From the NCBI GenBank assembly GCA_016869215.1, contig VGEP01000022.1:1-64000 (forward strand): a DNA stretch of 64,000 bases, in the 5' to 3' direction. How positions within the stretch are numbered: the first letter of the stretch is position 1; each line of letters opens with the position of its first letter. This stretch comes from Alphaproteobacteria bacterium. GTDB taxonomy: Bacteria > Pseudomonadota > Alphaproteobacteria > Rhizobiales > Xanthobacteraceae. The position numbers were made by a program, and so were the translations under genes. The notes under the pieces are model-generated. The model was not told the origin of the DNA. It made no database searches and worked only from the letters and a program-made list of their open reading frames with translations. Shown here piece by piece: positions 25,239 through 34,084 of this stretch.

Positions 25239-26207
25239 ATGCACGCACTAGCCCGGCTCACCGGCGGCCCGATCCGGTTTCTGACCTGGCTCGGACGCCA
25301 CGGCACCAACGCCGTCGCGGTCTCGATCCTGCTCGGGATCGCGCTGCCGCCACTCGGCGCGCTGATCCGGCCGTTCTTTCCCGAGACCGTGTTCCTGCTG
25401 CTGTGCCTTGCGTTCCTCCGCGTCGACCCCGGCGCATTGCGGATGCAACTGGCCCGGCCGCGCCTTCTCGTGCTCGCCGCGCTCTGGACCATGCTGGCAG
25501 TGCCGGTTCTGGCCGGACTGGCCCTGGCGGGTCTCGGGCTCGGCCAAGCCGCGCCCGGCCTGCTGCTCGCGCTGATGCTGAACGCGGTCGCGCCACCGAT
25601 TTTTTCCTCGCCTGCGCTCGCGGCCCTGATGGGGCTCAACGCCGCGGTCACGCTCGCGCTCCTCCTTGTCTGCACCGCGGCGACCCCGTTCCTTGCACCG
25701 GCGATGATCGCGGCCTTTGTCGGCCCCGCGGTCACGTTTTCGCCGCTCGAACTGGGCTTGCGGCTGGTGCTGATGCTGGCGGGCGCCGCCTGCGTCGCGA
25801 TCGCGATCCGGGCGGTCGCTGGCAGGCCCTGGGTCGAGCGCCAGGCGTCCCGCATCGACGGGCTCAACGTGGTCGTGTTGTTCCTGTTCGCGGTCGCGCT
25901 GATGGGTGACGTGCTGGAGAACGCGATCGCAAGGCCGATGCTGGTGCTGGGCCTGCTCGTGCTGTCGAGCGCGGTGACGTTCGGGCTGAGCGCGCTGACC
26001 GCGCTGCTGTTCTGGTACGCGGGCGCGCGCACCGCCCTTCCCCTCGCCCATGCCGCCGGCTCCCGCAACACCGGGCTGATGCTGGCCGCGGCCGCGGGCT
26101 CGGTGCCGGAACTGGTCTGGCTCTATGTCGCGCTCATTCAGATACCGATCTACGCCCTGCCGCTGATCGCGCGGCCGTTTCTGCGGCGGCTGTCCACCGG
26201 TTCATAA
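25239..26207 (+). CDS. Bile acid:sodium symporter-like (BASS) membrane protein
   Basis: A 322-residue protein with about nine or ten hydrophobic helices and little hydrophilic sequence. The crossover-type segment [19 protein letters not shown] and the later [17 protein letters not shown] resemble the two half-helix regions of the BASS/ACR3 superfamily. It begins 48 bases after the UPF0314 gene. The substrate is unknown. Family placement is by pattern only. Confidence 0.65.
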   Translation: MHALARLTGGPIRFLTWLGRHGTNAVAVSILLGIALPPLGALIRPFFPETVFLLLCLAFLRVDPGALRMQLARPRLLVLAALWTMLAVPVLAGLALAGLGLGQAAPGLLLALMLNAVAPPIFSSPALAALMGLNAAVTLALLLVCTAATPFLAPAMIAAFVGPAVTFSPLELGLRLVLMLAGAACVAIAIRAVAGRPWVERQASRIDGLNVVVLFLFAVALMGDVLENAIARPMLVLGLLVLSSAVTFGLSALTALLFWYAGARTALPLAHAAGSRNTGLMLAAAAGSVPELVWLYVALIQIPIYALPLIARPFLRRLSTGS

Positions 26208-26263
26208 GCCTCCGCATTGCCGGCCTATGGCCGCCGTGTTACCCGGATGGCACGGAGACCGAC

Positions 26264-26947
26264 ATGCCCCGTCCGCTTCGCATCGCGCCTTCAATTCTCG
26301 CCGCCGACTTCGGCAAGCTCGCCGACGAGGTGCGCGCGGTCGAGGCGGCGGGCGCCGACTGGATTCACCTGGACGTGATGGACGGCCATTTCGTTCCGGT
26401 CATCACCTTCGGTCCGGAAGTCGTCAAGACGCTCCGTCCGGTCACCCAGAAGGTCCTCGACGTGCATCTGATGATCGCGCCCTGCGATCCGCACCTCGAA
26501 GGTTTCGCCAAGGCCGGCGCGGACATCATCACCGTGCATGTGGAATCCGGCCCACATCTGCACCGCTCGCTGCAGACCATCCGCGCGCTCGGTAAGAAGG
26601 CCGGCGTCACCATGAACCCGGCGACGCCGGTCGAGAGCATCGAGCACGTCATCGACATCGTCGATCTGGTGCTGGTCATGTCGGTCAATCCGGGTTTCGG
26701 CGGCCAGAAGTTCATCCCGGCCGCGGAGGAGAAACTGCGCCGCGTCGCCGCGTTGGTCGGCGCGCGCCCGATCGACATCGAAGTCGACGGCGGCGTTACC
26801 GCCGAAAACGCCGCTCTCGTCACGCGGGCCGGCGCCAACGCGCTGGTCGCGGGCTCGGCGGTGTTCAAGGGCGGCCCCGCCGCCTACCGCGACAACATCG
26901 CGGCGATCCGTCACGCGGCGTCGCTCGCCCGTGGCGAAGCCGCATAA
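26264..26947 (+). CDS. rpe: Ribulose-phosphate 3-epimerase
   Basis: A 227-residue TIM-barrel enzyme that interconverts ribulose 5-phosphate and xylulose 5-phosphate in the pentose phosphate and Calvin pathways. The family landmarks are present: [17 protein letters not shown], the metal/catalytic segment [45 protein letters not shown] and [12 protein letters not shown]. Length and start (ggaga before the ATG) are normal. It lies 56 bases after the BASS-type gene, with no obvious functional link. Confidence 0.95.
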   Translation: MPRPLRIAPSILAADFGKLADEVRAVEAAGADWIHLDVMDGHFVPVITFGPEVVKTLRPVTQKVLDVHLMIAPCDPHLEGFAKAGADIITVHVESGPHLHRSLQTIRALGKKAGVTMNPATPVESIEHVIDIVDLVLVMSVNPGFGGQKFIPAAEEKLRRVAALVGARPIDIEVDGGVTAENAALVTRAGANALVAGSAVFKGGPAAYRDNIAAIRHAASLARGEAA

Positions 26948-27004
26948 AGCCCCCTATTCTGACGCCAACCGAATTTGCAGCAGCTTGCACCGGAAGGACT
27001 GGCC

Positions 27005-27979
27005 ATGGGCGTATTGATCGACGGCAAGTGGACCGACGGCGAACTGCCGCAGGAAACCTCCTCAACCGGCCAGTTTAAGCGCGCCGACAGTTCGTTCCGC
27101 GACCGCATCACCGCTGATGGGTCGTCGGGCTTCAAGGCCGAGCCCGGCCGCTATCACCTTTACACCACGTTCGGATGCCCCTGGGCGCACCGCACGCTGA
27201 TCTATCGCGCGGTCAAGAAGCTCGAAGGCCTGATCTCGGTCTGCCACTCGGTTCCGGGCCTGCGCACGCAGGGCTGGACCTTCGAAGCCGACGCCCGCTA
27301 CCCGGACTGCATTCCGGATACCGTGAACGGCTTCCGCTACATGCACGAGGCCTATACCGCGACCAATCCGACTTACACCGGCAAGGTCACCGTGCCGACG
27401 CTGTGGGACAAGAAGACCAAGCGCATCGTCAACAACGAGTCGTCCGAGATCATCCGGATTCTCAACACCGAGTTCAACGCGATCACCGGCGACAGGACCG
27501 ACTACTATCCGACTGCGCTGCGCGCCGAAATCGATGCCGTCAACGAACGCGTCTATCACAACGTCAACAACGGCGTGTACCGCTGCGGCTTCGCCAAATC
27601 GCAGGCGGCCTACGAGGAGGCCTACGACGGCCTGTTCGAAACGCTCGACTGGCTGGAGCAGCGGCTGTCGAAGCAGCGCTATCTCGTCGGCAACCAGATC
27701 ACCGAGGCCGACTGGCGGCTTTACCCGACGCTGGTGCGTTTCGATGTCGCCTATTTCTCGATCTTCAAGTGCAACCGGCAGCGCATCGCCGACTATCCGA
27801 ACCTGTCGAACTACATGCGCGAGCTCTACCAGGTGCCGGGCGTCGCCGAGACCACCAAGCCCCGCTACTACGTGATCAACTACTATTCGATCCCGAAGGT
27901 GAACCCGACCGGGATCGTGCCCAAGGGCACCCCCGTGGACCTCGGCCAGCCGCACGACCGCGCCCGCATCGCGGCCTGA
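27005..27979 (+). CDS. Glutathionyl-hydroquinone reductase (Xi-class GST)
   Basis: A 324-residue protein of the YqjG/ECM4 family. The redox-active motif TTFGCPWAHRT carries Cys58, followed by the DARYPDCIPDTVNGFRYMHE region and a C-terminal GST helical domain (YLVGNQITEADWRLYPTLVRF). These enzymes reduce glutathionyl-hydroquinones with glutathione, releasing hydroquinone. The ATG at 27005 follows ggaagg. The aromatic-catabolism genes elsewhere in the window give a plausible physiological setting, but no operon link exists. Confidence 0.9.
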   Translation: MGVLIDGKWTDGELPQETSSTGQFKRADSSFRDRITADGSSGFKAEPGRYHLYTTFGCPWAHRTLIYRAVKKLEGLISVCHSVPGLRTQGWTFEADARYPDCIPDTVNGFRYMHEAYTATNPTYTGKVTVPTLWDKKTKRIVNNESSEIIRILNTEFNAITGDRTDYYPTALRAEIDAVNERVYHNVNNGVYRCGFAKSQAAYEEAYDGLFETLDWLEQRLSKQRYLVGNQITEADWRLYPTLVRFDVAYFSIFKCNRQRIADYPNLSNYMRELYQVPGVAETTKPRYYVINYYSIPKVNPTGIVPKGTPVDLGQPHDRARIAA

Positions 27980-28052
27980 ACCTTCCGCACTGCGCGTCCG
28001 ACCAATAGGCTTGCGCCTTCGGCGCAGACCCGCCGCTGTCGGAGGAACGACC

Positions 28053-28619
28053 GTGCTTCGGAATGCGATGGCGAAACGCTGGCCGCGCGGCGTGGTCGCG
28101 CCCAACAGGCGGCTGCGGCTCGCCGGCATGCTGGACAACGGCGAGCCCGTGCTCTGGACCGGCGCGCCGGACGTAAGCGCAACGCTGGGGACGCAAAAGG
28201 CATGGTGGTGGCTCGGCGCGCCCTGGACGGTCGCCGCCGTCGCGCTGTCGGCTTACGGGCTGATCCCCTGGAACCTGGACTTCTTCGCTATCGTGCTCGG
28301 CGGCGTGTTCCTGGCCGCGCCGCTGCTCCTGACCTTCCAGGCCGGCGGCACGGTCTATGCCATCACCGACCAGCGGGCGATCCTGCGCCACGATGCGCTT
28401 GGCCAGCACCAAGTCGTCTCGATCCCGTTTGCCGAGATGGACGAGACCTTCGAAATTCTGCCGACCGGCCCGAACACCGGCCATCTCTATTTCGCGTCGG
28501 GGCAATCCACCCGCCTCCCCTATGCCGACTACGACGGCAAACTGGCGTTCCGGGAGCTGCGCGATCCGGAAGCCGTGCGCGACCTCCTGGAGCGCATCCG
28601 CGCGCACCGGCAGTCCTGA
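28053..28619 (+). CDS. Membrane protein with a bacterial PH-like domain
   Basis: A 188-residue protein from a GTG preceded by ggagga (28041-28046). The N-terminal region has DNGEPVLWTGAPD, then two hydrophobic helices (WTVAAVALSAYGLIPW and FFAIVLGGVFLAAPLLL), then a beta-rich domain: GGTVYAITDQRAILRHDALG and YFASGQSTRLPYADYDGK. The YAITDQR-type motif is common in bacterial PH/YdbT-type domains. Role unknown. The conserved layout suggests an envelope-associated protein. Confidence 0.7.
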   Translation: MLRNAMAKRWPRGVVAPNRRLRLAGMLDNGEPVLWTGAPDVSATLGTQKAWWWLGAPWTVAAVALSAYGLIPWNLDFFAIVLGGVFLAAPLLLTFQAGGTVYAITDQRAILRHDALGQHQVVSIPFAEMDETFEILPTGPNTGHLYFASGQSTRLPYADYDGKLAFRELRDPEAVRDLLERIRAHRQS

Positions 28620-28650
28620 TAGAGCCGGTCGACTTTTCCACCATCCCGCC

Positions 28651-28679
28651 TTGCAAATGCGGGGCGCGGGACCGATACA
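28651..28679 (+). promoter_or_regulatory. Possible sigma-70-type promoter of purB
   Basis: TTGCAA and GATACA are separated by 17 bases and end 27 bases before the purB ATG. The -35 match is good and the -10 is weak. It would give purB its own start site after the PH-domain gene. Confidence 0.3.
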
Positions 28680-28706
28680 AACGGCGTTCTCCCGCACGAG
28701 GCCGCC

Positions 28707-30014
28707 ATGATCCCCCGCTACAGCCGCCCCGAAATGACCGCGATCTGGTCGCCGGAGACGCGCTTTCGCATCTGGTTCGAGATCGAGGCCCACGCCGCCG
28801 ACGCCATGGCCGCGCTCGGCATCGTGCCCAAGGCGGCCGCGAAGAAAGTCTGGGACAAGGGCGCCAAGGCGAAGTTCGACATCGCCCGCATCGACGAGAT
28901 CGAGCGCGAAACCAAGCACGACGTCATCGCGTTCCTGACGCATCTGGCCGAGATCGTCGGACCCGAGGCGAGATTCGTGCACTCCGGCATGACGTCGTCG
29001 GACGTGCTCGACACCTGCCTCAACGTGCAGCTCGTGCGCGCAGCCGACATTCTGATCGCCGATGTCGACCGCCTGCTGGCCGCACTGAAAAAGCGCGCCT
29101 TCGAGCACAAGAAAACGCCGACCATCGGCCGCTCGCACGGCATCCACGCGGAGCCCACGACCTTCGGCGTCAAGCTCGCGGTCGCCTATGCGGAATTCTC
29201 CCGCGCGCGCGAACGCCTCGTCGCCGCGCGCAAGGAGGTCGCGACCTGCGCCATCTCGGGCGCCGTCGGCACCTTTGCGCAGGTCGATCCGCGGGTCGAG
29301 GCGCATGTCGCCAAGAAAATGGGACTTTCGCCCGAGCCGGTGTCCACGCAGATCGTCCCGCGCGACCGCCACGCCATGTATTTCGCCACGCTCGGCGTCG
29401 TGGCCTCGTCGGTCGAGAGGCTCGCCATCGAAATCCGCCACCTTCAGCGCACCGAGGTTTTGGAAGCCGAGGAGTTTTTCTCGGAGGGCCAGAAGGGCTC
29501 TTCCGCCATGCCGCACAAGCGCAACCCGGTGCTGACCGAAAACCTGACCGGTCTCGCGCGCATGGTGCGCGCCTACGCGCTCCCCGCGATGGAGAACGTC
29601 GCGCTCTGGCACGAGCGCGACATCTCGCATTCGTCGGTCGAGCGCATGATCGGGCCGGATGCGACCGTGACGCTCGACTTCGCACTCAACCGGCTCGCCG
29701 GCGTGATCGAGAAGCTCGTGGTCTATCCCGGCAACATGCAAAAGAACCTCGACCGGCTTGGCGGGCTTGTGCATTCGCAGCGCGTGCTGATCGCGCTGAC
29801 GCAGAAGGGCATGGCGCGCGAGGACGCCTACAAGGTGGTGCAGACCCACGCCATGAAGGTGTGGCAGGGCAAGGGCGACTTCCTCACCTTCCTGAAGGCC
29901 GACCCCAAGGTGCGCGCGAAGCTTACGCCCGCGGAGATCGAAGCCAACTTCGACCTCGGCTACCACTTCAAGCACGTCGACACGATCTTCAGGCGCGTGT
30001 TCGGAAAGAGCTAA
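28707..30014 (+). CDS. purB: Adenylosuccinate lyase
   Basis: A 435-residue enzyme of the fumarase/aspartase superfamily that acts twice in purine synthesis, on SAICAR and on adenylosuccinate. It has the N-terminal YSRPEMTAIWSPETRFRIW, the catalytic TIGRSHGIHAEPTTFG and the signature GSSAMPHKRNPVLTENLTG. It is the second superfamily member in the window besides PcaB, with clearly different flanks. Length is normal for the shorter bacterial type. The gene ends 17 bases from a convergent SH3-domain gene. Confidence 0.95.
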   Translation: MIPRYSRPEMTAIWSPETRFRIWFEIEAHAADAMAALGIVPKAAAKKVWDKGAKAKFDIARIDEIERETKHDVIAFLTHLAEIVGPEARFVHSGMTSSDVLDTCLNVQLVRAADILIADVDRLLAALKKRAFEHKKTPTIGRSHGIHAEPTTFGVKLAVAYAEFSRARERLVAARKEVATCAISGAVGTFAQVDPRVEAHVAKKMGLSPEPVSTQIVPRDRHAMYFATLGVVASSVERLAIEIRHLQRTEVLEAEEFFSEGQKGSSAMPHKRNPVLTENLTGLARMVRAYALPAMENVALWHERDISHSSVERMIGPDATVTLDFALNRLAGVIEKLVVYPGNMQKNLDRLGGLVHSQRVLIALTQKGMAREDAYKVVQTHAMKVWQGKGDFLTFLKADPKVRAKLTPAEIEANFDLGYHFKHVDTIFRRVFGKS

Positions 30015-30030
30015 CCGCGCCTGCCGGTCG

Positions 30031-30447
30031 TCATCTCAAGTGGCGGCGTTGCCAACCGAACCTGCGCCAATGCCGGTTGCGCCAATCGGCATCGCGCCAG
30101 CGCCAGATGCGCGGATCGTCGGCATCCGGCTCGGCCTGCGGCGCGGAAACCGGCGCGGGCATCGCCGGGCGCTCCGCGGCAGACGCGAAAGCATCGCTGC
30201 CGAAGCGCAGGTAGGCGCGGCTGGTGTATCCGACGTTGCGTCCGACCTTCACCCGGCACCAGGTGCCGTGACACCTCTGGACGTCGACCTTCGCGCCCGG
30301 CGGCATGATGACCATGACCTCGAACGCAGCCCCCGGACCGGTGCGCAGGTTGAGCTTGCTGCCGGCGACCGCGGGCTCGGCTCCGGCCGCACGCGCGCAC
30401 ACGACAAGAAGCACCGCCCCCGCGAGCATCGTCTTCGGTGCAGACAT
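30031..30447 (-). CDS. Secreted SH3-domain protein
   Basis: A 138-residue protein. The signal peptide (MLAGAVLLVVCARAAGA) is followed by a bacterial SH3 domain: GSKLNLRTGPGAAFEVM, PPGAKVDVQRCHGTWCRVKV and GRNVGYTSRAYL. The C-terminus is rich in Trp and Arg (RIWRWRDADWRNRHWRRFGW) and strongly basic. It probably binds the cell wall or another envelope component. The ATG at 30447 is preceded by a gggaa site. The 199 bases between it and nadX show no recognisable feature. Confidence 0.78.
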   Translation of the reverse strand: MSAPKTMLAGAVLLVVCARAAGAEPAVAGSKLNLRTGPGAAFEVMVIMPPGAKVDVQRCHGTWCRVKVGRNVGYTSRAYLRFGSDAFASAAERPAMPAPVSAPQAEPDADDPRIWRWRDADWRNRHWRRFGWQRRHLR

Positions 30448-30646
30448 TTCCCGACTCCACAAACCGCTGTGGCGCCGCCCCACTCTCGACCGAACGATGA
30501 TCCCCGTTTAGCCGCCTGACGCGCGGACAGCCCTGCGGCACTGCGCCGCTTCGACTCCCAGGGTTAATCCGCAGCCCGGCCTGCGCAGAACGCGGTTGCG
30601 GTTCCAGCGCCGCCGGGTCACAAATTGAGCACGCTGGAGACGCTCG

Positions 30647-31453
30647 ATGCCCGAAACCCGTATCGCCCTCGCCGGCCTCGGCGCCATCGGCCGCGCGGTG
30701 GCGCGCCGGCTGACCGACGGTCTGCCGGGCCTGAAGCTCGCCTGCATCGCGACCGGCAACGCGGAGAAAGCCCGCGCCTGGCTCGCCGAGCAGAAGATCG
30801 ACGTTCCGCTGGTCGAGCTTGAGGCCTTTCCGAAGCACGCCGACCTCGCCATCGAATGCGCGCCCGCGTCGCTTCTGGAACGCATCTGCCGGCCGATGCT
30901 GGAGGCGGGAAAGCAGGTGATGGTGCTGTCCTGCGGCGCGCTGCTGCCGCGGCCCGACCTGATCGATCTCGCCAAGGCCCATGGCGGGCGCATCATCGTT
31001 CCGACCGGCGCGCTGCTCGGCCTCGACGCGGTCGCAGCATCCGCCGAGGGGATAATTCATTCCGTCCGCATGACCACGCGCAAGCCGCCCATCGGCCTCG
31101 TCGGCGCGCCCTATCTGGTCAAGAACAACATCTCGGTCGAAGGGCTGAACACGGCAAAGCTCGTGTTCAGCGGCACCGCACGCGAGGCCGCTGCGGGCTT
31201 TCCGGCCAACGTCAACGTTGCGGCTGCGCTTTCGCTTGCCGGCATTGGGCCGGACCGCACCATGATCGACATCTGGGCCGACCCTGCGGTGACGCGCAAC
31301 TGCCACACCATCGAGGTCGATTCCGACAGCGCGCGCTTCACGCTGTCGATCGAGAACGTGCCGTCGGAAAACCCCAAGACCGGCAAGAACGTCGCGCTGT
31401 CAGTGATCGCGGCGCTGCGCAAGATGCACTCGCCGCTTGCGGTCGGGACGTAA
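30647..31453 (+). CDS. nadX: L-aspartate dehydrogenase
   Basis: A 268-residue NAD(P)-dependent enzyme. The N-terminal Rossmann motif is ALAGLGAIGRAVARRL, and the conserved catalytic half includes IIVPTGALLGLDAVAA, PPIGLVGAPYLV and GFPANVNVAAALSLAGIGPD. It oxidises aspartate to iminoaspartate, the first step of NAD synthesis in organisms that use it in place of NadB, or acts in aspartate catabolism. No nadA or nadC gene is in the window, so the pathway role is open. It converges with the reductase gene only 3 bases away. Confidence 0.88.
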   Translation: MPETRIALAGLGAIGRAVARRLTDGLPGLKLACIATGNAEKARAWLAEQKIDVPLVELEAFPKHADLAIECAPASLLERICRPMLEAGKQVMVLSCGALLPRPDLIDLAKAHGGRIIVPTGALLGLDAVAASAEGIIHSVRMTTRKPPIGLVGAPYLVKNNISVEGLNTAKLVFSGTAREAAAGFPANVNVAAALSLAGIGPDRTMIDIWADPAVTRNCHTIEVDSDSARFTLSIENVPSENPKTGKNVALSVIAALRKMHSPLAVGT

Positions 31454-31456
31454 GGG

Positions 31457-32632
31457 TTACGCCCGTACGGCTTCCGGAAGATCGGCGGCGATGCGCCTCC
31501 GCCCCAGCATGTGCGCGCGGCCGTCGTTGATGGCGTCGACCGCGATCAGCCTGCCTGACTTGCGATAGTCCACCGAGAACTTTCCATCCGCGGGATTGCC
31601 GACTGTCTCGGCCGCGTCGTAGCCGTCGAGCAATCCTGTGATCTGCAGCTTCACCTCGTACTGGTCCGACCAGAACCACGGCACCGGATCGTAGGTTTTG
31701 GGCTTGCCGAGGATCGCGTCGGCCGCGGCCTTGGCCTGATCGATGGCGTTCTGCACGCATTCGAGCCGGATCGCGCGGCCGTAGCGGTGGCTGAAGAAGC
31801 GCGCGCAGTCGCCAATGGCGTACACGTCCGGCGCGGACGCACGCGCAAAATCGTCCACGACAATGCCGTCCTTGCATTCGAGACCGGCAGCCGCGGCGAG
31901 ATCGTCGTTGGCGCGCGCGCCGGTCGCGACCAGCACGAGATCGGCCGCGATCCGCTCGCCGCTTGCAAGCGCAGCGCCGCTCGCGCGCCCCTCGCCTTCG
32001 ATCGAACCGAGGCGCGCGCCGAGCCTTATGTCGACGCCGCGGCCGCGGTGCAGCGTTTGATAGAATTGCGAGACGGTTTCGCCCGCCACCCGCTTCATCA
32101 CGCGGTCTTCGGCCTCGACCACGACAGCATCGCGGCCCTCCTGGCGCATGACGGCGGCAACTTCGAGCCCGATGTAGCCGCCGCCGACGATGACCACGCG
32201 CTTTGCCCGGTCGAACGCAGGCCGCAGCCGCCGCACGTCGTCGATCTTGCGCAGCGAATAGACGCCCGCAAGCTTGACGCCCGGCAGCGGCAGGTCCCGC
32301 GCCCGCGTTCCGGTGGCAAAGACGAGCGTCCCGTAAGCATGCTCGACGCCGCCCGCCAACGTCACCCGCTTGCGAGCCACGTCGACGGCCGCGACGGCCG
32401 TACCGGTTTCAAGCACTACATCGCGGTCCTTCCAGAACGCTGCCGGGCGCAGGTACAGCGTTTCTTCGGACGGACGATCCTTGAGGAAGGCCTTGGACAG
32501 CGGCGGGCGCTGATACGGCGGATAGGGTTCGTCGCCGATCATCCGGATCGCGCCGGCGTATCCGCCCTGGCGCAGGCTGATGGCGAGCTGGGCCGCGGCC
32601 TGGCCCGATCCGACAATGACAACGCCGTTCAT
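31457..32632 (-). CDS. Ferredoxin-reductase-type FAD oxidoreductase
   Basis: A 391-residue protein of the rhodocoxin/putidaredoxin-reductase class. FAD-binding GSGQAAAQLAISLRQGGY is at the N-terminus, followed by PYQRPPLSKAFL, the NAD-binding VVIVGGGYIGLEVAAVM and the late FAD motif DVYAIGDCARF. The C-terminal reductase domain contains PWFWSDQYEVKLQITGL. It would move electrons from NAD(P)H to a [2Fe-2S] ferredoxin or Rieske-type partner; no such gene is adjacent. It overlaps the PNPOx-fold gene by ATGA and is the second gene of that pair. Confidence 0.88.
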   Translation of the reverse strand: MNGVVIVGSGQAAAQLAISLRQGGYAGAIRMIGDEPYPPYQRPPLSKAFLKDRPSEETLYLRPAAFWKDRDVVLETGTAVAAVDVARKRVTLAGGVEHAYGTLVFATGTRARDLPLPGVKLAGVYSLRKIDDVRRLRPAFDRAKRVVIVGGGYIGLEVAAVMRQEGRDAVVVEAEDRVMKRVAGETVSQFYQTLHRGRGVDIRLGARLGSIEGEGRASGAALASGERIAADLVLVATGARANDDLAAAAGLECKDGIVVDDFARASAPDVYAIGDCARFFSHRYGRAIRLECVQNAIDQAKAAADAILGKPKTYDPVPWFWSDQYEVKLQITGLLDGYDAAETVGNPADGKFSVDYRKSGRLIAVDAINDGRAHMLGRRRIAADLPEAVRA

Positions 32633-33246
32633 TCCGCCTTTTCACCCTTCCACGTGGGCTGCCGCGGATGCACGGCGTCCTTGAAGATGTCAAAGCCCTT
32701 CCAAGCCGGCTCCGGCGGCTCGCAACCCGGTTGCGGTACATAGATGGACGGCTCGGCGAGCGTCATCTTCGGGATGTAGCGCGGGCAATTCGGAAAGATG
32801 GCGCGCGCCTGCACGCGTACGATCAGTTGGGCGCCGACGGTCGAGCCGAGCAGCGGATCGTCGCGCGACACCGTCGCCGTGCCGTTGACCCGCAGCCGTC
32901 GGGGCCGCTCGTGCAGGTCGATGAACAACAACCCCACGTTGGGATTCACCGCGAGGTTGCCGAGGCTCTTGAACATGCCGTTGCCGTCGTAATCCGGGAA
33001 CGCCAGTTCCGAAGGGCCGGTGATGCGCACGAAGCCGGGCGGCCCGCCCTTGAACGAGCAATCGGGCCTGCCTTCGGCGTCCGCGCTGGCGACGAAGAAG
33101 TAGATCGCGCCCTGGATGAAGGCCTTGTCGTCGTCGCTGAACGCGGTCCGGGCCAGCTTCTGCTCCAGCCGGTCGGAGATGCGGCGGCTGTCGAACTGGT
33201 CCTGGAGCCCGCGGTTTCCCTCGTGATACAAAATGCTGTCGGACAT
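32629..33246 (-). CDS. Pyridoxamine 5'-phosphate oxidase-fold flavoprotein
   Basis: A protein of 205 residues from the ATG at 33246, which follows an aaggaga site. The split-barrel flavin-binding fold is suggested by AIYFFVASADAEGRPDCSFKGG, LAFPDYDGNGMFKSLGNLAVN and VGLLFIDLHERPRRLRVNG. The C-terminus has a cysteine-bearing FPNCPRYIPKM. Members of this group bind FMN, F420 or heme, and many have unknown function. The coupling with a ferredoxin-reductase-like gene suggests a redox pair. Confidence 0.78.
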   Translation of the reverse strand: MSDSILYHEGNRGLQDQFDSRRISDRLEQKLARTAFSDDDKAFIQGAIYFFVASADAEGRPDCSFKGGPPGFVRITGPSELAFPDYDGNGMFKSLGNLAVNPNVGLLFIDLHERPRRLRVNGTATVSRDDPLLGSTVGAQLIVRVQARAIFPNCPRYIPKMTLAEPSIYVPQPGCEPPEPAWKGFDIFKDAVHPRQPTWKGEKAE

Positions 33247-33354
33247 GACGGGTCTCCTTGCGGCAGTCCTGACCTCAATGGTGTATCCTAACGCTCCGCA
33301 TCCGCGTCCGTCCCTCCCCTCAATCCAATTCCGAGCATCTTCGAGAGAAATCAA

Positions 33355-33975
33355 ATGGCCAAGAAGCGTGCCTCAAAGACCTCCGCGGAGCGTTCCGCCA
33401 AGGCGCCGAAGTACCGGCTGAAGGAGATCACCGACGAGCAGATGACCGCCCTGCAGCGCGCGCTGCGCGACGCGATCTATTCGGGCCCGCGCGGCATCCG
33501 AAAGAAGCTGACCGGGCCGTTCCAGATCTGGCTGAACGCGCCGGAGCTCGGGCATCTCGCGCAGGCGCTCGGCGCCTTTGTGCGCTACAAGACCTCGCTC
33601 TCGCCGCGCCAATCGGAAACCGCGATTCTGGCCACCGCACATATCTGGAAGGCGCAGTATGAATGGTACGCGCACGCGCCGATGGCCGAGAAGGCCGGCG
33701 TGAAGCCCGCCACCGTCAAGGACCTGCAGGCCGGACGCGCGCTGAAATCGGCGGCCAAGGACGAGCAGGCCATCGTCGATTTCGTGCGCGAGCTCTACAA
33801 GATCCGGAGGGTAAGCGACCGCACCTACAAGCGCGTGCATGCGTTCCTGGGCGACAAGGGCGTGGTCGAGCTGGTCGGAATCTGCGGCTACTACGCGCTG
33901 ATCTCGATGACGCTCAACACCTTCCGTGCGGAGATTCCCGGCGGCGGCTCGCTGCCATTCGCCGAACCGAAGTAG
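33355..33975 (+). CDS. Carboxymuconolactone decarboxylase-family protein
   Basis: A 206-residue protein. Its basic N-terminus (MAKKRASKTSAERSAKAPK) precedes an AhpD/CMD-like helical domain: FQIWLNAPELGHLAQALGAF, SPRQSETAILATAHIWKAQYEW and CGYYALISMTLNTF. It lacks the CxxC of AhpD peroxidase reductants, and it is longer and quite different from PcaC at 2237. It diverges from the PNPOx-fold gene with a 108-base shared promoter region. Substrate unknown. Confidence 0.8.
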   Translation: MAKKRASKTSAERSAKAPKYRLKEITDEQMTALQRALRDAIYSGPRGIRKKLTGPFQIWLNAPELGHLAQALGAFVRYKTSLSPRQSETAILATAHIWKAQYEWYAHAPMAEKAGVKPATVKDLQAGRALKSAAKDEQAIVDFVRELYKIRRVSDRTYKRVHAFLGDKGVVELVGICGYYALISMTLNTFRAEIPGGGSLPFAEPK

Positions 33976-34015
33976 CCGCCGCCGGCGGGCCGGTGCGGCC
34001 CGAACCGCGCACAAA

Positions 34016-34029
34016 TTGACTTCGATCAA
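34016..34029. promoter_or_regulatory. FNR/FixK-type box
   Basis: TTGACTTCGATCAA matches the FNR/FixK consensus TTGAT-N4-ATCAA at nine of ten positions. It lies 55 bases before the ATG of the DUF2189 gene, a spacing that suits an activator site. It implies induction under low oxygen; not tested. Confidence 0.6.
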
Positions 34030-34084
34030 GGCGGCCGGCGCCGGGGCTTCGGGTAATGCCCAAAAACCTCGCAGGGTGGACGCC

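Noticed and set aside
27876-29975. Open frame of 699 codons on the minus strand
   Set aside because: It is a mirror frame of the PH-domain gene and purB; composition is typical of antisense frames in GC-rich DNA.
28202-30214. Open frame of 670 codons on the plus strand
   Set aside because: It overlaps purB in another frame and reads as Arg-rich nonsense, while purB carries full family motifs.
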